This document shows positions 16,319 to 24,858 of a stretch of DNA of 64,000 nt, piece after piece. How positions within the stretch are numbered: position 1 is the stretch's first letter; every line of letters starts with the position of its first letter. The translations under genes were made by a program, and so were the position numbers. This DNA is from Flexifilum sp046719065 (lineage in GTDB: Bacteria; Chloroflexota; Anaerolineae; Aggregatilineales; Phototrophicaceae): positions 1 through 64,000 of the forward strand of contig JBDNDP010000015.1 in assembly GCA_046719065.1 (NCBI GenBank), given 5' to 3'. The notes beneath the pieces are model-generated. The model saw only the letters and a list, made by a program, of their open reading frames with translations, did no database searches and was not told the DNA's origin.

Positions 16319-17754
16319 CAACCATCGTCATCTTTGGCGCGTCTGGCGATCTGACCCACCGCAAACTCATCCCTGCGCTGTTCAACTTGTATCAGCGCGA
16401 GCGGCTGGCAGATGGCTTTTGCATCGTTGGGTTTGCACGCCGTCCCTACACCGATGACGACTTTCGCAGCTTGATGCGCGAAGCGATTGAGCGCGCGCTT
16501 GGAGATGCGCTTAACCAACGGCAATGCGATACTTTCGTTCAGCGCTTGTATTACGCGCGCGGAGACCTAGCCACACCTGAGGACTATCGCAAACTTGAGG
16601 AACGGCTCAAAAATCTTGAGCAAGCCGGTGCTGATCGCCTGTATTATTTGGCAACGGCACCAAACTATTACGAAGCTGTGATCAATAACCTGCACGCCTT
16701 AGGGATGGCCAATGAGGACGAAGGCTGGCGCCGAATCGTCATCGAGAAACCGTTTGGCTACGACGCAGCCTCAGCCGATGCGCTGAACCGAACGGTGCAT
16801 CGCGCTTTTAGCGAGTCGCAGGTCTATCGAATTGACCATTATCTTGGCAAAGAGACAGTGCAAAATGTGCTGTTTTTTCGCTTCGCTAACGCCATCTTTG
16901 AGCCGATCTGGAATCGGAATTATGTCGATCACGTGCAGATCACGGTGGCTGAAGACGTTGATGTCGGCACACGCGCTGGTTATTATGACGAGTCTGGCGT
17001 GCTGCGCGATATGTTCCAGAATCATCTGCTCCAGCTTTTATGTCTGGTCGCGATGGAACCCCCTGCTAAATTTGATGCGGAAGGCTTGCGCAACGAGAAA
17101 GTCAAAGTGCTGCGCGCCATTCGTTCGCCATCCATCGGCGATACGGTTCGCGCTCAATACGAGGGTTACGCCGATTCGCCAGGAGTAGCGCCCGGCTCTA
17201 CCACGCCGACTTATGCTCTGCTCAAGTTGTACGTCGATAACTGGCGTTGGCAAGATGTGCCATTTTATCTGCGGTCTGGCAAAGCGCTTAAGCGTAAAAC
17301 CAGCGAGATCGCCGTCCAGTTTCGCCGCCCACCGACCTTGTTATTTGATATGCCGCGCGGCCGTAAGCTAACGCCGAATATCTTGTCTTTGTGCATTCAG
17401 CCTGATGAGGGGATTCATCTCAAATTTGAGACGAAAGTCCCCAATTCTTCCGAGATTCAATCGGTTGATATGGAATTCCACTATCGATCATCCTTTAAGG
17501 GGACTGCGTTGCCTGATGCCTATGAACGGCTGCTGCTCGATGCGCTGCTTGGCGATGCGACCTTGTTTACACATGAAAAAGAGATCGAACTTTCGTGGAA
17601 GCTGATCGATCAGGTGATCGCTGGATGGAAAGGGCCACATGCTCCGCCGCTCCTCACATATGCTCGTGGCAGTTGGGGGCCAGAAGAAGCCGATCTTCTG
17701 CTGGCCGATGATGGGCGCATCTGGCGTTTAGGCTGTGGAGAGCACGAAACATGA
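16315..17754 (+). CDS. zwf: Glucose-6-phosphate 1-dehydrogenase
   Basis: 479 residues, close to the usual length. The NAD(P) motif is GASGDLTHRKLIPAL (residues 6-20), the conserved EKPFGYD follows, and the active-site signature RIDHYLGKE contains the catalytic His and Lys. It catalyses the first step of the oxidative pentose-phosphate pathway. ATGA overlaps with gnd upstream and pgl downstream make a three-gene operon that covers the whole oxidative branch. Confidence 0.95.
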   Translation: MTTIVIFGASGDLTHRKLIPALFNLYQRERLADGFCIVGFARRPYTDDDFRSLMREAIERALGDALNQRQCDTFVQRLYYARGDLATPEDYRKLEERLKNLEQAGADRLYYLATAPNYYEAVINNLHALGMANEDEGWRRIVIEKPFGYDAASADALNRTVHRAFSESQVYRIDHYLGKETVQNVLFFRFANAIFEPIWNRNYVDHVQITVAEDVDVGTRAGYYDESGVLRDMFQNHLLQLLCLVAMEPPAKFDAEGLRNEKVKVLRAIRSPSIGDTVRAQYEGYADSPGVAPGSTTPTYALLKLYVDNWRWQDVPFYLRSGKALKRKTSEIAVQFRRPPTLLFDMPRGRKLTPNILSLCIQPDEGIHLKFETKVPNSSEIQSVDMEFHYRSSFKGTALPDAYERLLLDALLGDATLFTHEKEIELSWKLIDQVIAGWKGPHAPPLLTYARGSWGPEEADLLLADDGRIWRLGCGEHET

Positions 17755-18500
17755 GCGAAGTGCACGTTTATCCGACTGCTCGACACCTAGCAATAGCTTG
17801 TGCAGAACGGATTGTGAGCATTGCGCAGAGCGCCATAGGCGTGCGCGGCCGTTTTATCATCGCTTTGGCCGGCGGAGCGACGCCACGTTTGACCTATCAA
17901 TTACTTGCGACTGAAGAATATAGCAGCCAGATTGACTGGCGTGACAGTTACATTTTCTTCAGTGACGAGCGCTGCGTCTCGCCAGAGTCGAAAGACAGCA
18001 ATGCGCGCATGGCGCGGGAGACTCTGCTCAATTTTGTTCCAATCCCCCTCAATCACATCTACCGCATTCATGGTGAGCTGGAACCGCAGCAGGCCGCGGA
18101 GCAGTATGAAATAGCACTGCACGACTTTTTTGAGCAGCGTTTAGGGCTGCACTCACCGCAGTTCGATGTTGTGTTGCTGGGTTTAGGCGCGGATGGCCAT
18201 ACAGCTTCGCTGTTTCCGGGTTCTCCGGCCTTGCATGTGCGTGGGCAGTGGGTCGCTGCCCACGAGGTGCCTGCGCTCAAAAGTTGGCGCATCACGTTAA
18301 CGGCGGAGGCCATCAACGCGGCAGTGAACGTGCTCTTTTTGGTGAGCGGTGCTGAAAAAGCAGAAGCGGTCAAACAAGTGCTAGAAGGGCCGCATCGACC
18401 TGAGCTGCTGCCGGCGCAGCTGATCCGCCCTGAAACTGGCAACTTATACTGGCTGCTCGATGCAAAGTCCGCTGCGCTGCTCACGCCAAAGCCGCTGTGA
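17751..18500 (+). CDS. pgl: 6-phosphogluconolactonase
   Basis: A 249-residue DevB/NagB-fold protein. The markers are ALAGGATPRLTYQLL, the FFSDERCVSPESKDSN segment and the active-site region LLGLGADGHTASLFPG. It hydrolyses the lactone made by Zwf. It overlaps zwf by 4 bp. The following gene, pfkA, is convergent with only 26 bp between, and no clear hairpin is present there. Confidence 0.93.
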   Translation: MSEVHVYPTARHLAIACAERIVSIAQSAIGVRGRFIIALAGGATPRLTYQLLATEEYSSQIDWRDSYIFFSDERCVSPESKDSNARMARETLLNFVPIPLNHIYRIHGELEPQQAAEQYEIALHDFFEQRLGLHSPQFDVVLLGLGADGHTASLFPGSPALHVRGQWVAAHEVPALKSWRITLTAEAINAAVNVLFLVSGAEKAEAVKQVLEGPHRPELLPAQLIRPETGNLYWLLDAKSAALLTPKPL

Positions 18501-18526
18501 CCGCAGCAAGGCGGCCAATTTGTCGT

Positions 18527-19498
18527 TCAGCGCGCCAGTGTCTCGGCGAGTTTGAGCAGCCGCGGATCGATGGATTTCGTTTTGCCGGCGATTTGCTCCA
18601 TTGGAGTCGCAGAAACTTCGCCTTTGATCATGCCGATTAGGACGCTGGTCTCACCGTTAAGGAGCCGCTCGGCCGCTGCGCTGCCCAACCTTGAGCCAAG
18701 CAGACGATCATAGGCGCCGGGTGCTCCGCCGCGCTGTACATGGCCGAGGATCGTTGACCGGATTTCAAATCCTAACTCTGCCTCGTATTTCTTAAAGTAA
18801 TCGGCCAGTTGCGGCGCTTTATACTTTGCGCCCTCGGCAACGACGATGATGCCATTTGTTTTGCCGCGCGCATAGGAGTCTTGCAGCGTCTTCGCCAGCG
18901 CTTCTGGAGAGGTCTCGATCTCAGGTATGCAGATCGCTTCGGCGCCACCGGCAATGCCTGACATGAGCGCAAGATACCCACAGTCTCGCCCCATCACTTC
19001 GACGAGAAACGCCCGCCGGTGCGATGAGGCGGTCACCTTCAAACGGTCAATCGCTTCAAGCGCGATGTTCAGCGCTGTATCTACCCCGATCGTAATATCA
19101 GACCCCAATAGGTCGTTATCGATGGTGGAGGCGACTCCGACGACGGGGAAGCCGAGCTGCGATAGCAGATAAGCGCCGGTCTGCGAGCCATTGCCCCCAA
19201 TGACGACCAGCCCGTCAATGCCGCGATCGCGCAGCACGTTGAGAGCACGTTTGCGACCTTCTTCGGTTCGAAACTCGGAACTGCGGGCGCTGCCGAGGAT
19301 GGTGCCACCCATCTGAATGATCCCGCCGACATCTCGAGCGCCCATGGGGCGAATATCGCCATCGATCAAACCAGCGTAGCCACGCTGTACCCCGAAGACT
19401 TCAGCATTATGGTCGATCGCTGTGCGGACGACGGCACGAATCGCTGCGTTCATGCCGGGCGCATCGCCCCCGCTAGTGAGTACCGCCAGTCGTTTCAT
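18527..19498 (-). CDS. pfkA: 6-phosphofructokinase
   Basis: A 323-residue PfkA-family enzyme. It has TSGGDAPGMNAAIRAVV at the N-terminus, VIGGNGSQTGAYLL (Gly at the position linked to ATP use) and the catalytic STIDNDLLGSD. The ATG at 19498 is chosen because the glycine-rich strand starts two residues later; an open frame of 30 more codons upstream has no family similarity. It lacks the GGDD signature of pyrophosphate-dependent enzymes, so ATP is the likely donor. It is divergent from acs. Confidence 0.92.
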   Translation of the reverse strand: MKRLAVLTSGGDAPGMNAAIRAVVRTAIDHNAEVFGVQRGYAGLIDGDIRPMGARDVGGIIQMGGTILGSARSSEFRTEEGRKRALNVLRDRGIDGLVVIGGNGSQTGAYLLSQLGFPVVGVASTIDNDLLGSDITIGVDTALNIALEAIDRLKVTASSHRRAFLVEVMGRDCGYLALMSGIAGGAEAICIPEIETSPEALAKTLQDSYARGKTNGIIVVAEGAKYKAPQLADYFKKYEAELGFEIRSTILGHVQRGGAPGAYDRLLGSRLGSAAAERLLNGETSVLIGMIKGEVSATPMEQIAGKTKSIDPRLLKLAETLAR

Positions 19499-19625
19499 TG
19501 CTGCTCTTCCTGCGCTATAGTAGCCATATCCAATTCGGGAAGATTGTACACCTGCTAGTGTGGGTTTACAGCGGGCGTTATTTAACAATTCGAACGAGTG
19601 ATGTCCTGCGTTTGCGCGCTTACGT

Positions 19626-19631
19626 TATAAT
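19626..19631 (+). promoter_or_regulatory. Candidate -10 box of acs
   Basis: A perfect TATAAT 46 bp upstream of the acs start codon. No acceptable -35 lies 16-18 bases upstream, so an activator may be needed or the match may be chance. Confidence 0.35.
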
Positions 19632-19677
19632 CGTAACAATCACACCGCAAACAACTTATTTGAGGAGATATTTTGTC

Positions 19678-21585
19678 ATGACGCAAGAGACGTTTGCGCC
19701 GCCGCTTAGTGAATGGTATTACCCGAGTGAGTCTGTGAAAAGTGCCGCGATCGTCACCGACTACGAAGCTTTATACGCTGAGGCCAAAGCTGACCTTGAA
19801 GGGTTTTGGGCGAAGCAGGCCGAGAAATTGGAATGGTTTGCGCCGTGGGAAAAAGTTCTCGATCGGTCGCGCGCGCCGTTTTACCAATGGTTTGTGGGCG
19901 CCAAGACTAATATCGCTTACAACGCGCTTGACCGCCACATTAAGACATGGCGCAAAAATAAACTCGCGCTGATTTGGGAGGGTGAGCCTGGCGACCAGCA
20001 GACCTTTTCTTATTGGCGCTTATGGCGCGAAACGAATAAGTTTGCCAACGTCCTCAAAAGCATGGGCATCAAACCCGGCGATCGAGTCACAATCTATATG
20101 GGACGCATCCCACAGTTGGTGATCGCTATGCTAGCGTGTGCCAAGATCGGTGCCGTGCACAGCGTGGTTTACGGCGGCTTTTCTGAACAGGCGCTGGCTG
20201 ATCGCATCGAGGATGCGCAGAGCCGCGTCGTCGTCACCTGCGATGGTGCATGGCTGCGCGGCAATGTGGTGCGATTGAAGGATGTTGTCGATGAGGCCGT
20301 CCGCCGCTCGCCGGTTGTTGAGTCGGTAATCGTCGTCAAGCGAACGGGAACCGAGGTGACGATGGAGCAGGGGCGCGATTATTGGTATCACGATCTGATG
20401 TCCCTGCCGATCGCTAGCCCGTTGTGTGAGACCGCGGTTATGGACTCCGAAGCTCCGTTGTTCATCCTCTATACCAGCGGGACAACCGGCAAGCCGAAAG
20501 GCATTTTGCACACACACGGGGGCTATCAAGTTTATACCGCCACGACCTTGCAGTGGGTGTTCGATCTCAAAGACGATGATCGTTACTGGTGCGCCGCAGA
20601 CCCGGGATGGATTACCGGGCACAGCTATATCGTTTACGCGCCACTGATCTTAGGTGCGACCAGCATGCTTTACGAGGGAGCGCCTAATTATCCTTATCCG
20701 AATCGCTGGTGGAAATTGGTCGAAGAATATGGGATTACCATCCTCTATACTGCGCCGACGGCCATTCGTGGTTTGATGCGCTTCGGCGATGCTTGGCCCA
20801 ACCGCCATGATCTAAGCAGCCTGCGCTTGCTTGGCTCAGTCGGCGAGCCGATCAACCCTGAGGCTTGGCGCTGGTTTTACCGCGTGATTGGCAAAGAACG
20901 CTGTCCGATCATGGATACATGGTGGCAAACGGAGACGGGCGGTTTCATGATCACCCCAATGCCTTCAGTGCCCCTCAAGCCGGGCAGCGCGACGCGGCCC
21001 TTCCCCGGCATTGAGGTTGATGTGGTCGATGAACAAGGCCAGTCATGCCCACCCGGCGTTGACGGCAACTTGGTCATCAAGCAGCCGTGGCCTGGCATGC
21101 TGCGCACCATTTACGGCGACCCAAACCGCTACGTCGACCAGTACTGGAGCGCCTACCGTGAACAAGGTTGGTATCTGACGGGGGACTCGGCGCGCATTGA
21201 CGAAGATGGCTATGTCTGGATTATTGGGCGCAACGACGATGTGATCAAAGTGAGCGGCTACCGATTGGGTACCGCTGAAGTGGAGTCGGGGTTAGTGAGC
21301 CATCCGGCAGTCGCCGAGGCGGCCGCCATCGGCGTTCCCGATGAAGTGCGCGGCAATGTCATTTATGCTTACTGCATCCTTCGCGCCGGCTTTGAGCCAA
21401 GTGAAGAGCTGCGCGATAAACTGAAGGAACATATTCGCCATGAGATCGGGCCGATCGCTGTTCCGGCGAAGATCGAATTCGTCGCGACTTTGCCCAAAAC
21501 CCGTTCAGGCAAAATCATGCGGCGCGTGCTCAAAGCGCGAGCGATGGGGATGCCTGAAGGCGACCTGAGTACGCTTGAAGAGTAG
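19678..21585 (+). CDS. acs: Acetyl-CoA synthetase, AMP-forming
   Basis: A 635-residue adenylate-forming enzyme that activates acetate. The markers are YTSGTTGKPKGILHTHGGY, the acyl pocket region DTWWQTETGGFM, the hinge YLTGDSARIDEDGYVWIIGR and the C-terminal PKTRSGKIMRR, in which Lys612 is the catalytic residue acetylated by Pat-type enzymes. The ATG at 19678 follows GAGGAGA at proper spacing; the open frame extends further up but without similarity. A Pat-like fusion gene lies 4.5 kb away. A GC-rich hairpin follows the gene. Confidence 0.95.
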   Translation: MTQETFAPPLSEWYYPSESVKSAAIVTDYEALYAEAKADLEGFWAKQAEKLEWFAPWEKVLDRSRAPFYQWFVGAKTNIAYNALDRHIKTWRKNKLALIWEGEPGDQQTFSYWRLWRETNKFANVLKSMGIKPGDRVTIYMGRIPQLVIAMLACAKIGAVHSVVYGGFSEQALADRIEDAQSRVVVTCDGAWLRGNVVRLKDVVDEAVRRSPVVESVIVVKRTGTEVTMEQGRDYWYHDLMSLPIASPLCETAVMDSEAPLFILYTSGTTGKPKGILHTHGGYQVYTATTLQWVFDLKDDDRYWCAADPGWITGHSYIVYAPLILGATSMLYEGAPNYPYPNRWWKLVEEYGITILYTAPTAIRGLMRFGDAWPNRHDLSSLRLLGSVGEPINPEAWRWFYRVIGKERCPIMDTWWQTETGGFMITPMPSVPLKPGSATRPFPGIEVDVVDEQGQSCPPGVDGNLVIKQPWPGMLRTIYGDPNRYVDQYWSAYREQGWYLTGDSARIDEDGYVWIIGRNDDVIKVSGYRLGTAEVESGLVSHPAVAEAAAIGVPDEVRGNVIYAYCILRAGFEPSEELRDKLKEHIRHEIGPIAVPAKIEFVATLPKTRSGKIMRRVLKARAMGMPEGDLSTLEE

Positions 21586-21595
21586 CTGAGCGCGA

Positions 21596-21621
21596 TGGGG
21601 GCGGCAGCAGCGCCGCCCCCA
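21596..21621. terminator. GC-rich hairpin between acs and the oxidoreductase
   Basis: TGGGGGCGGC (21596-21605) pairs perfectly with GCCGCCCCCA (21612-21621) over 6 bases. It lies between convergent genes but has no T-run on either side, so it may act as a pause or a 3' stabiliser rather than a true terminator. Confidence 0.5.
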
Positions 21622-21631
21622 CTGAGCTTCA

Positions 21632-22753
21632 TCATTGAGCGGCATCGATCAAGTTCTGAATGATGCGCGCGTGGCGCAGCGCCTCCGCCGTGCCGGTGCT
21701 CGGCCGGCGGTTTGAGCATACATTATCATAAAAGGCGAGCAGCTCGCTGCGAAAGGCCTCCTCATAAGAAACGATCACACGCTTTTCCCAAGCCAGTTCC
21801 CCTTCGTGCCCTTGAATGATCACCGGGCTGGGAAAACTGCGCAAGTACGGCGAGGGGAATTGCAAATAAACGCGATCATGATTTCCGAGGAAGGCGTACT
21901 CCTCTCGATAGTCCTTCAGGTCAGAAAGCTGGTGCCAATCCAGCGAGACGTGTAAATCGTTCGGATAGCGCAGCAGCGCGTGAATCGACATTCCGTCGCG
22001 CCAAATGTGTGTGGTCGCCACGTTTTCTGGCTCGCCGAGGAAACCATCGAGAACGTAGATTTGGTGAATAAGGCTAACCGTCATCAGGCCGTAAGCCAGC
22101 CGCAGGCGCGGAACCTGACGCCGCTCTTTAAGCGCTTCATCGACCAGCGGCGCAAGCGAGCCGCCAGCGAGTCCTTCGAGCCCCCCCCTCACTTGTTCTG
22201 CCCATGTTCCGGGCGGGCGATGCCCCTCTAGGATCACACCATCGCCACGGCGCACGCGATGATGCGCCCAACCAAGTTCATCGGCCGGGTGCAGCACTGT
22301 GATGCGGACATGAGCGAGATCGCGCATCTCGCATACTCGGTCACGCGCGTAAGCGAAAGCGGGGTCATACAGCTTGTGATAACCAACTTGTATGATGCGG
22401 TCACTTGCTTCGGCCGCTCGCGCGATCGTTTCAATTTCGCGCACATTCCATGCCAAAGGCTTTTCAACGAAGATGTGCTTGCCAGCCTCTATCGCAGCCA
22501 TAACGGTTTCGAAATGTGAGCCGCTGTGAAAGATGCCGACTGCGTCGATATCCTGCTGGGCGAGCAAGGCGCGAAAATCGGTGTACTGTCGCTCTGGCGG
22601 GATGTGATAGCGCTTGGCGACCGCTTCAAGCGTTGGGGCGTGCGCGTCCGAAAGCGCTGCAATTTGGAACCGTTCGTCATCTGCCAAGTGAGGCAAATGC
22701 ATCATCTGGGCGATGCCGCCGCAGCCAATGATGCCGATTGTTAAGTGATTCAT
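21632..22753 (-). CDS. Gfo/Idh/MocA-family oxidoreductase
   Basis: A 373-residue NAD(P)-dependent sugar-type dehydrogenase. It has the Rossmann strand IGIIGCGGIAQMMHLP at the N-terminus, the signature VEKPLAWNVREIE near residue 95, and a C-terminal alpha/beta substrate domain. The ATG at 22753 is preferred over an open extension of 12 codons because the dinucleotide fold begins immediately. The substrate is unknown. It is convergent with acs and divergent from the photolyase-containing operon. Confidence 0.85.
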   Translation of the reverse strand: MNHLTIGIIGCGGIAQMMHLPHLADDERFQIAALSDAHAPTLEAVAKRYHIPPERQYTDFRALLAQQDIDAVGIFHSGSHFETVMAAIEAGKHIFVEKPLAWNVREIETIARAAEASDRIIQVGYHKLYDPAFAYARDRVCEMRDLAHVRITVLHPADELGWAHHRVRRGDGVILEGHRPPGTWAEQVRGGLEGLAGGSLAPLVDEALKERRQVPRLRLAYGLMTVSLIHQIYVLDGFLGEPENVATTHIWRDGMSIHALLRYPNDLHVSLDWHQLSDLKDYREEYAFLGNHDRVYLQFPSPYLRSFPSPVIIQGHEGELAWEKRVIVSYEEAFRSELLAFYDNVCSNRRPSTGTAEALRHARIIQNLIDAAQ

Positions 22754-22837
22754 GATCTTCTTAGCTCCAAGTGATGCTGCATTAGTCAAGAACGTCTAAA
22801 CTCCATTTGATTTTAACGCGCAGGATTATAAGACCTC

Positions 22838-23317
22838 ATGACGAAGAGCACTTTTGAGCGCACGTCGGTCATTCCGGCGACCATGGAGCAGATGCTCGCA
22901 TTCCATGCGCATCCCAAGGCGCTTCAGTGGCTAACGCCGCCGCCGATCTTCGCACAGATGCATCGCGATGACCGGCATTCGCTGGCTGAGGGTGAATTGG
23001 AATTTACCCTGTGGTTTGGCCCGATACCCTTCCGCTGGATCGCCCGGCATGAGCCCGGGCCAACTCCGACGTCGTTCGCTGACCGAATGGTGAGTGGCCC
23101 GCTGGCGTCTTGGTATCACCAGCACATTTTCTCAGAAGTGCCAGGAGGTGTTCGTCTCACCGATCGTATCGAGCTTGAGCACAAACCTGGACTACGTGGA
23201 TTTTTCACCCGTTTGATGTTTGATGGCCTGCCCCTGCGCATCCTCTTTTTCTATCGGCATTTACGAACACGGTACAGTGTTCCCAAGTTCGATCGACCCG
23301 CCGAGGTTAATTCATGA
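22838..23317 (+). CDS. SRPBCC-fold ligand-binding protein
   Basis: A 159-residue START/SRPBCC-like protein. It has an N-terminal beta strand and helix (ATMEQMLAFHAHPKALQWLTP), an antiparallel sheet (ADRMVSGPLASWYHQHIF) and a C-terminal long helix ending in IFFYRHLRTRY. Proteins of this kind are common beside photolyase and carotenoid genes. The ligand is unknown. It is the first gene of a six-gene overlapping run, and its stop overlaps the next start (ATGA). Confidence 0.8.
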   Translation: MTKSTFERTSVIPATMEQMLAFHAHPKALQWLTPPPIFAQMHRDDRHSLAEGELEFTLWFGPIPFRWIARHEPGPTPTSFADRMVSGPLASWYHQHIFSEVPGGVRLTDRIELEHKPGLRGFFTRLMFDGLPLRILFFYRHLRTRYSVPKFDRPAEVNS

Positions 23318-24858
23318 CAGCACCCTCAGGTAGCGCTAAGATCGTCATCATTGGCGCAGGTATCGGTGGATTAACGGCCGCTGCATTGCTCGCTCAAGCG
23401 GGTTACGAGGTGACCGTTTTGGAGGCGCAAACTTATCCCGGGGGGTCTGCGGGCACTTTTTTCCATAAGGGATATCGCTTTGAGGCTGGGGCGACTGTCG
23501 CAGGCGGCTTTCAGCCCATGGGCCCGCATGCGATTGTTGGCGAACGCCTCGGCATCGAATGGCCGGTTCGTCTGCACGAGCCAGCGTGGGTCGTCCACTT
23601 GCCTGACCGGTTGGTCGCTCTGACCCGCGATAACGCTGATGTTTTGGAAAAATTTCCGCGCAGTGCCTTTTTTTGGGATGAGCAAGCGGCGCTGGCTGAT
23701 CTCGGTTGGTCGCTCTCCGCGCAGGGACTGCCATGGCCTCCAGTTGATGCCAGTGAACTGCGCCGGATCGTCGCGATCGGCGTGCACAATTTCCCGCGCG
23801 ATCTGCGTGTGATTCCCTTTGCCTTGACATCCACTTATCGCTGGCTGCAAGCGCGTGGTTTAGCCTCCGATGAGGCTTTCGTCCGTTTTATAGATGCCCA
23901 GCTGCTGATCTCGGCACAAACGACAGCGCGCGGTGCGAATGCGATGTACAGCGCCACGGCGCTCGATCTCGCTCGTCAAGGCGTTTATCATGTCGAAGGT
24001 GGCATCGGTGGTTTGGCGCAGGCATTAGTCGAGGCTGTGGAAGGTTACGGCGGGCAAGTGCTTTATCGACAGCGGGTGGAGCGCATCGATGTGCAGGGCG
24101 GTCGTGTCGTCTCGGTGCGCGCGCGGCGCGGCCAAACATTCCCATGCGACTTTGTGCTAGCTAATCTCACACCGTGGTCGCTTGATGCGCTGCTTGCAGA
24201 GAACAGCCCGACAAAACTTCGTCGAGAAATTGCGAACCGCAGGCTGGGGTGGGGGGCATTTGTGCTGCATCTCGGCGTGCGCGCTGACGCGCTTCCCGCT
24301 GATCTGCCCGACCATCATCAGATCATTACCTCTTTGCGTGGGCCGCTCGGCGAGGGGCGCAGTATCTTCATGTCTTTCTCGCCGCTGTGGGACGCATCGC
24401 GCGCCCCGCATGGCTATCGCGCGCTCACCGTGACTACGCATACGGATGTCACCCTGTGGCGCGATGCGCTTCTGCAAAGCAGAGCTGCCTATGAGGATCG
24501 AAAAGCGGAGTACACCGAGCGCATCCTCGCTGCGATTGAGCACGTGCTGCCGGGTTTTTCCTCTGGCATTGCGCTGGCCATGGCTGGCACACCGCAAACG
24601 TACCAGTTCTATACCGGCCGACATTTGGGAATGGTGGGCGGCTTTCCGCAAACTTCATTGTTCAAGGCGCGTGGCCCGCTGACGGGCATTCATAACTTGC
24701 GCTTGGTCGGCGATTCAATCTTCCCCGGCCAATCGACAGCGGGCGTATCGCTTGGGGCCATGCGCGTCGTGGCCGATGTGCAGCGCCGGCTGCCGCCCGC
24801 CGAGCCGCGCATGTATTCCCTGCCTTCGTCCGCTTCAGTCGAGGCTGCTGCATCATGA
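23314..24858 (+). CDS. CrtI/CRTISO-like FAD-dependent desaturase or isomerase
   Basis: 514 residues. The N-terminal FAD motif is VIIGAGIGGLTAAALLAQAGYEV then EAQTYPGGSAGTF. The middle holds the flavoprotein body, and the C-terminal FAD-binding motif is LRLVGDSIFPGQSTAGVSLGA. This is the phytoene desaturase/carotene isomerase superfamily, so the substrate may be a carotenoid. No phytoene synthase or lycopene cyclase gene is present in the window, so the exact reaction is open. Both ends overlap neighbours by ATGA. Confidence 0.82.
   Translation: MTAPSGSAKIVIIGAGIGGLTAAALLAQAGYEVTVLEAQTYPGGSAGTFFHKGYRFEAGATVAGGFQPMGPHAIVGERLGIEWPVRLHEPAWVVHLPDRLVALTRDNADVLEKFPRSAFFWDEQAALADLGWSLSAQGLPWPPVDASELRRIVAIGVHNFPRDLRVIPFALTSTYRWLQARGLASDEAFVRFIDAQLLISAQTTARGANAMYSATALDLARQGVYHVEGGIGGLAQALVEAVEGYGGQVLYRQRVERIDVQGGRVVSVRARRGQTFPCDFVLANLTPWSLDALLAENSPTKLRREIANRRLGWGAFVLHLGVRADALPADLPDHHQIITSLRGPLGEGRSIFMSFSPLWDASRAPHGYRALTVTTHTDVTLWRDALLQSRAAYEDRKAEYTERILAAIEHVLPGFSSGIALAMAGTPQTYQFYTGRHLGMVGGFPQTSLFKARGPLTGIHNLRLVGDSIFPGQSTAGVSLGAMRVVADVQRRLPPAEPRMYSLPSSASVEAAAS

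Noticed and set aside
19498..19677. 60-codon N-terminal extension of acs
   Set aside because: It crosses the promoter region, has no similarity to Acs, and the ATG at 19678 has a good ribosome site.
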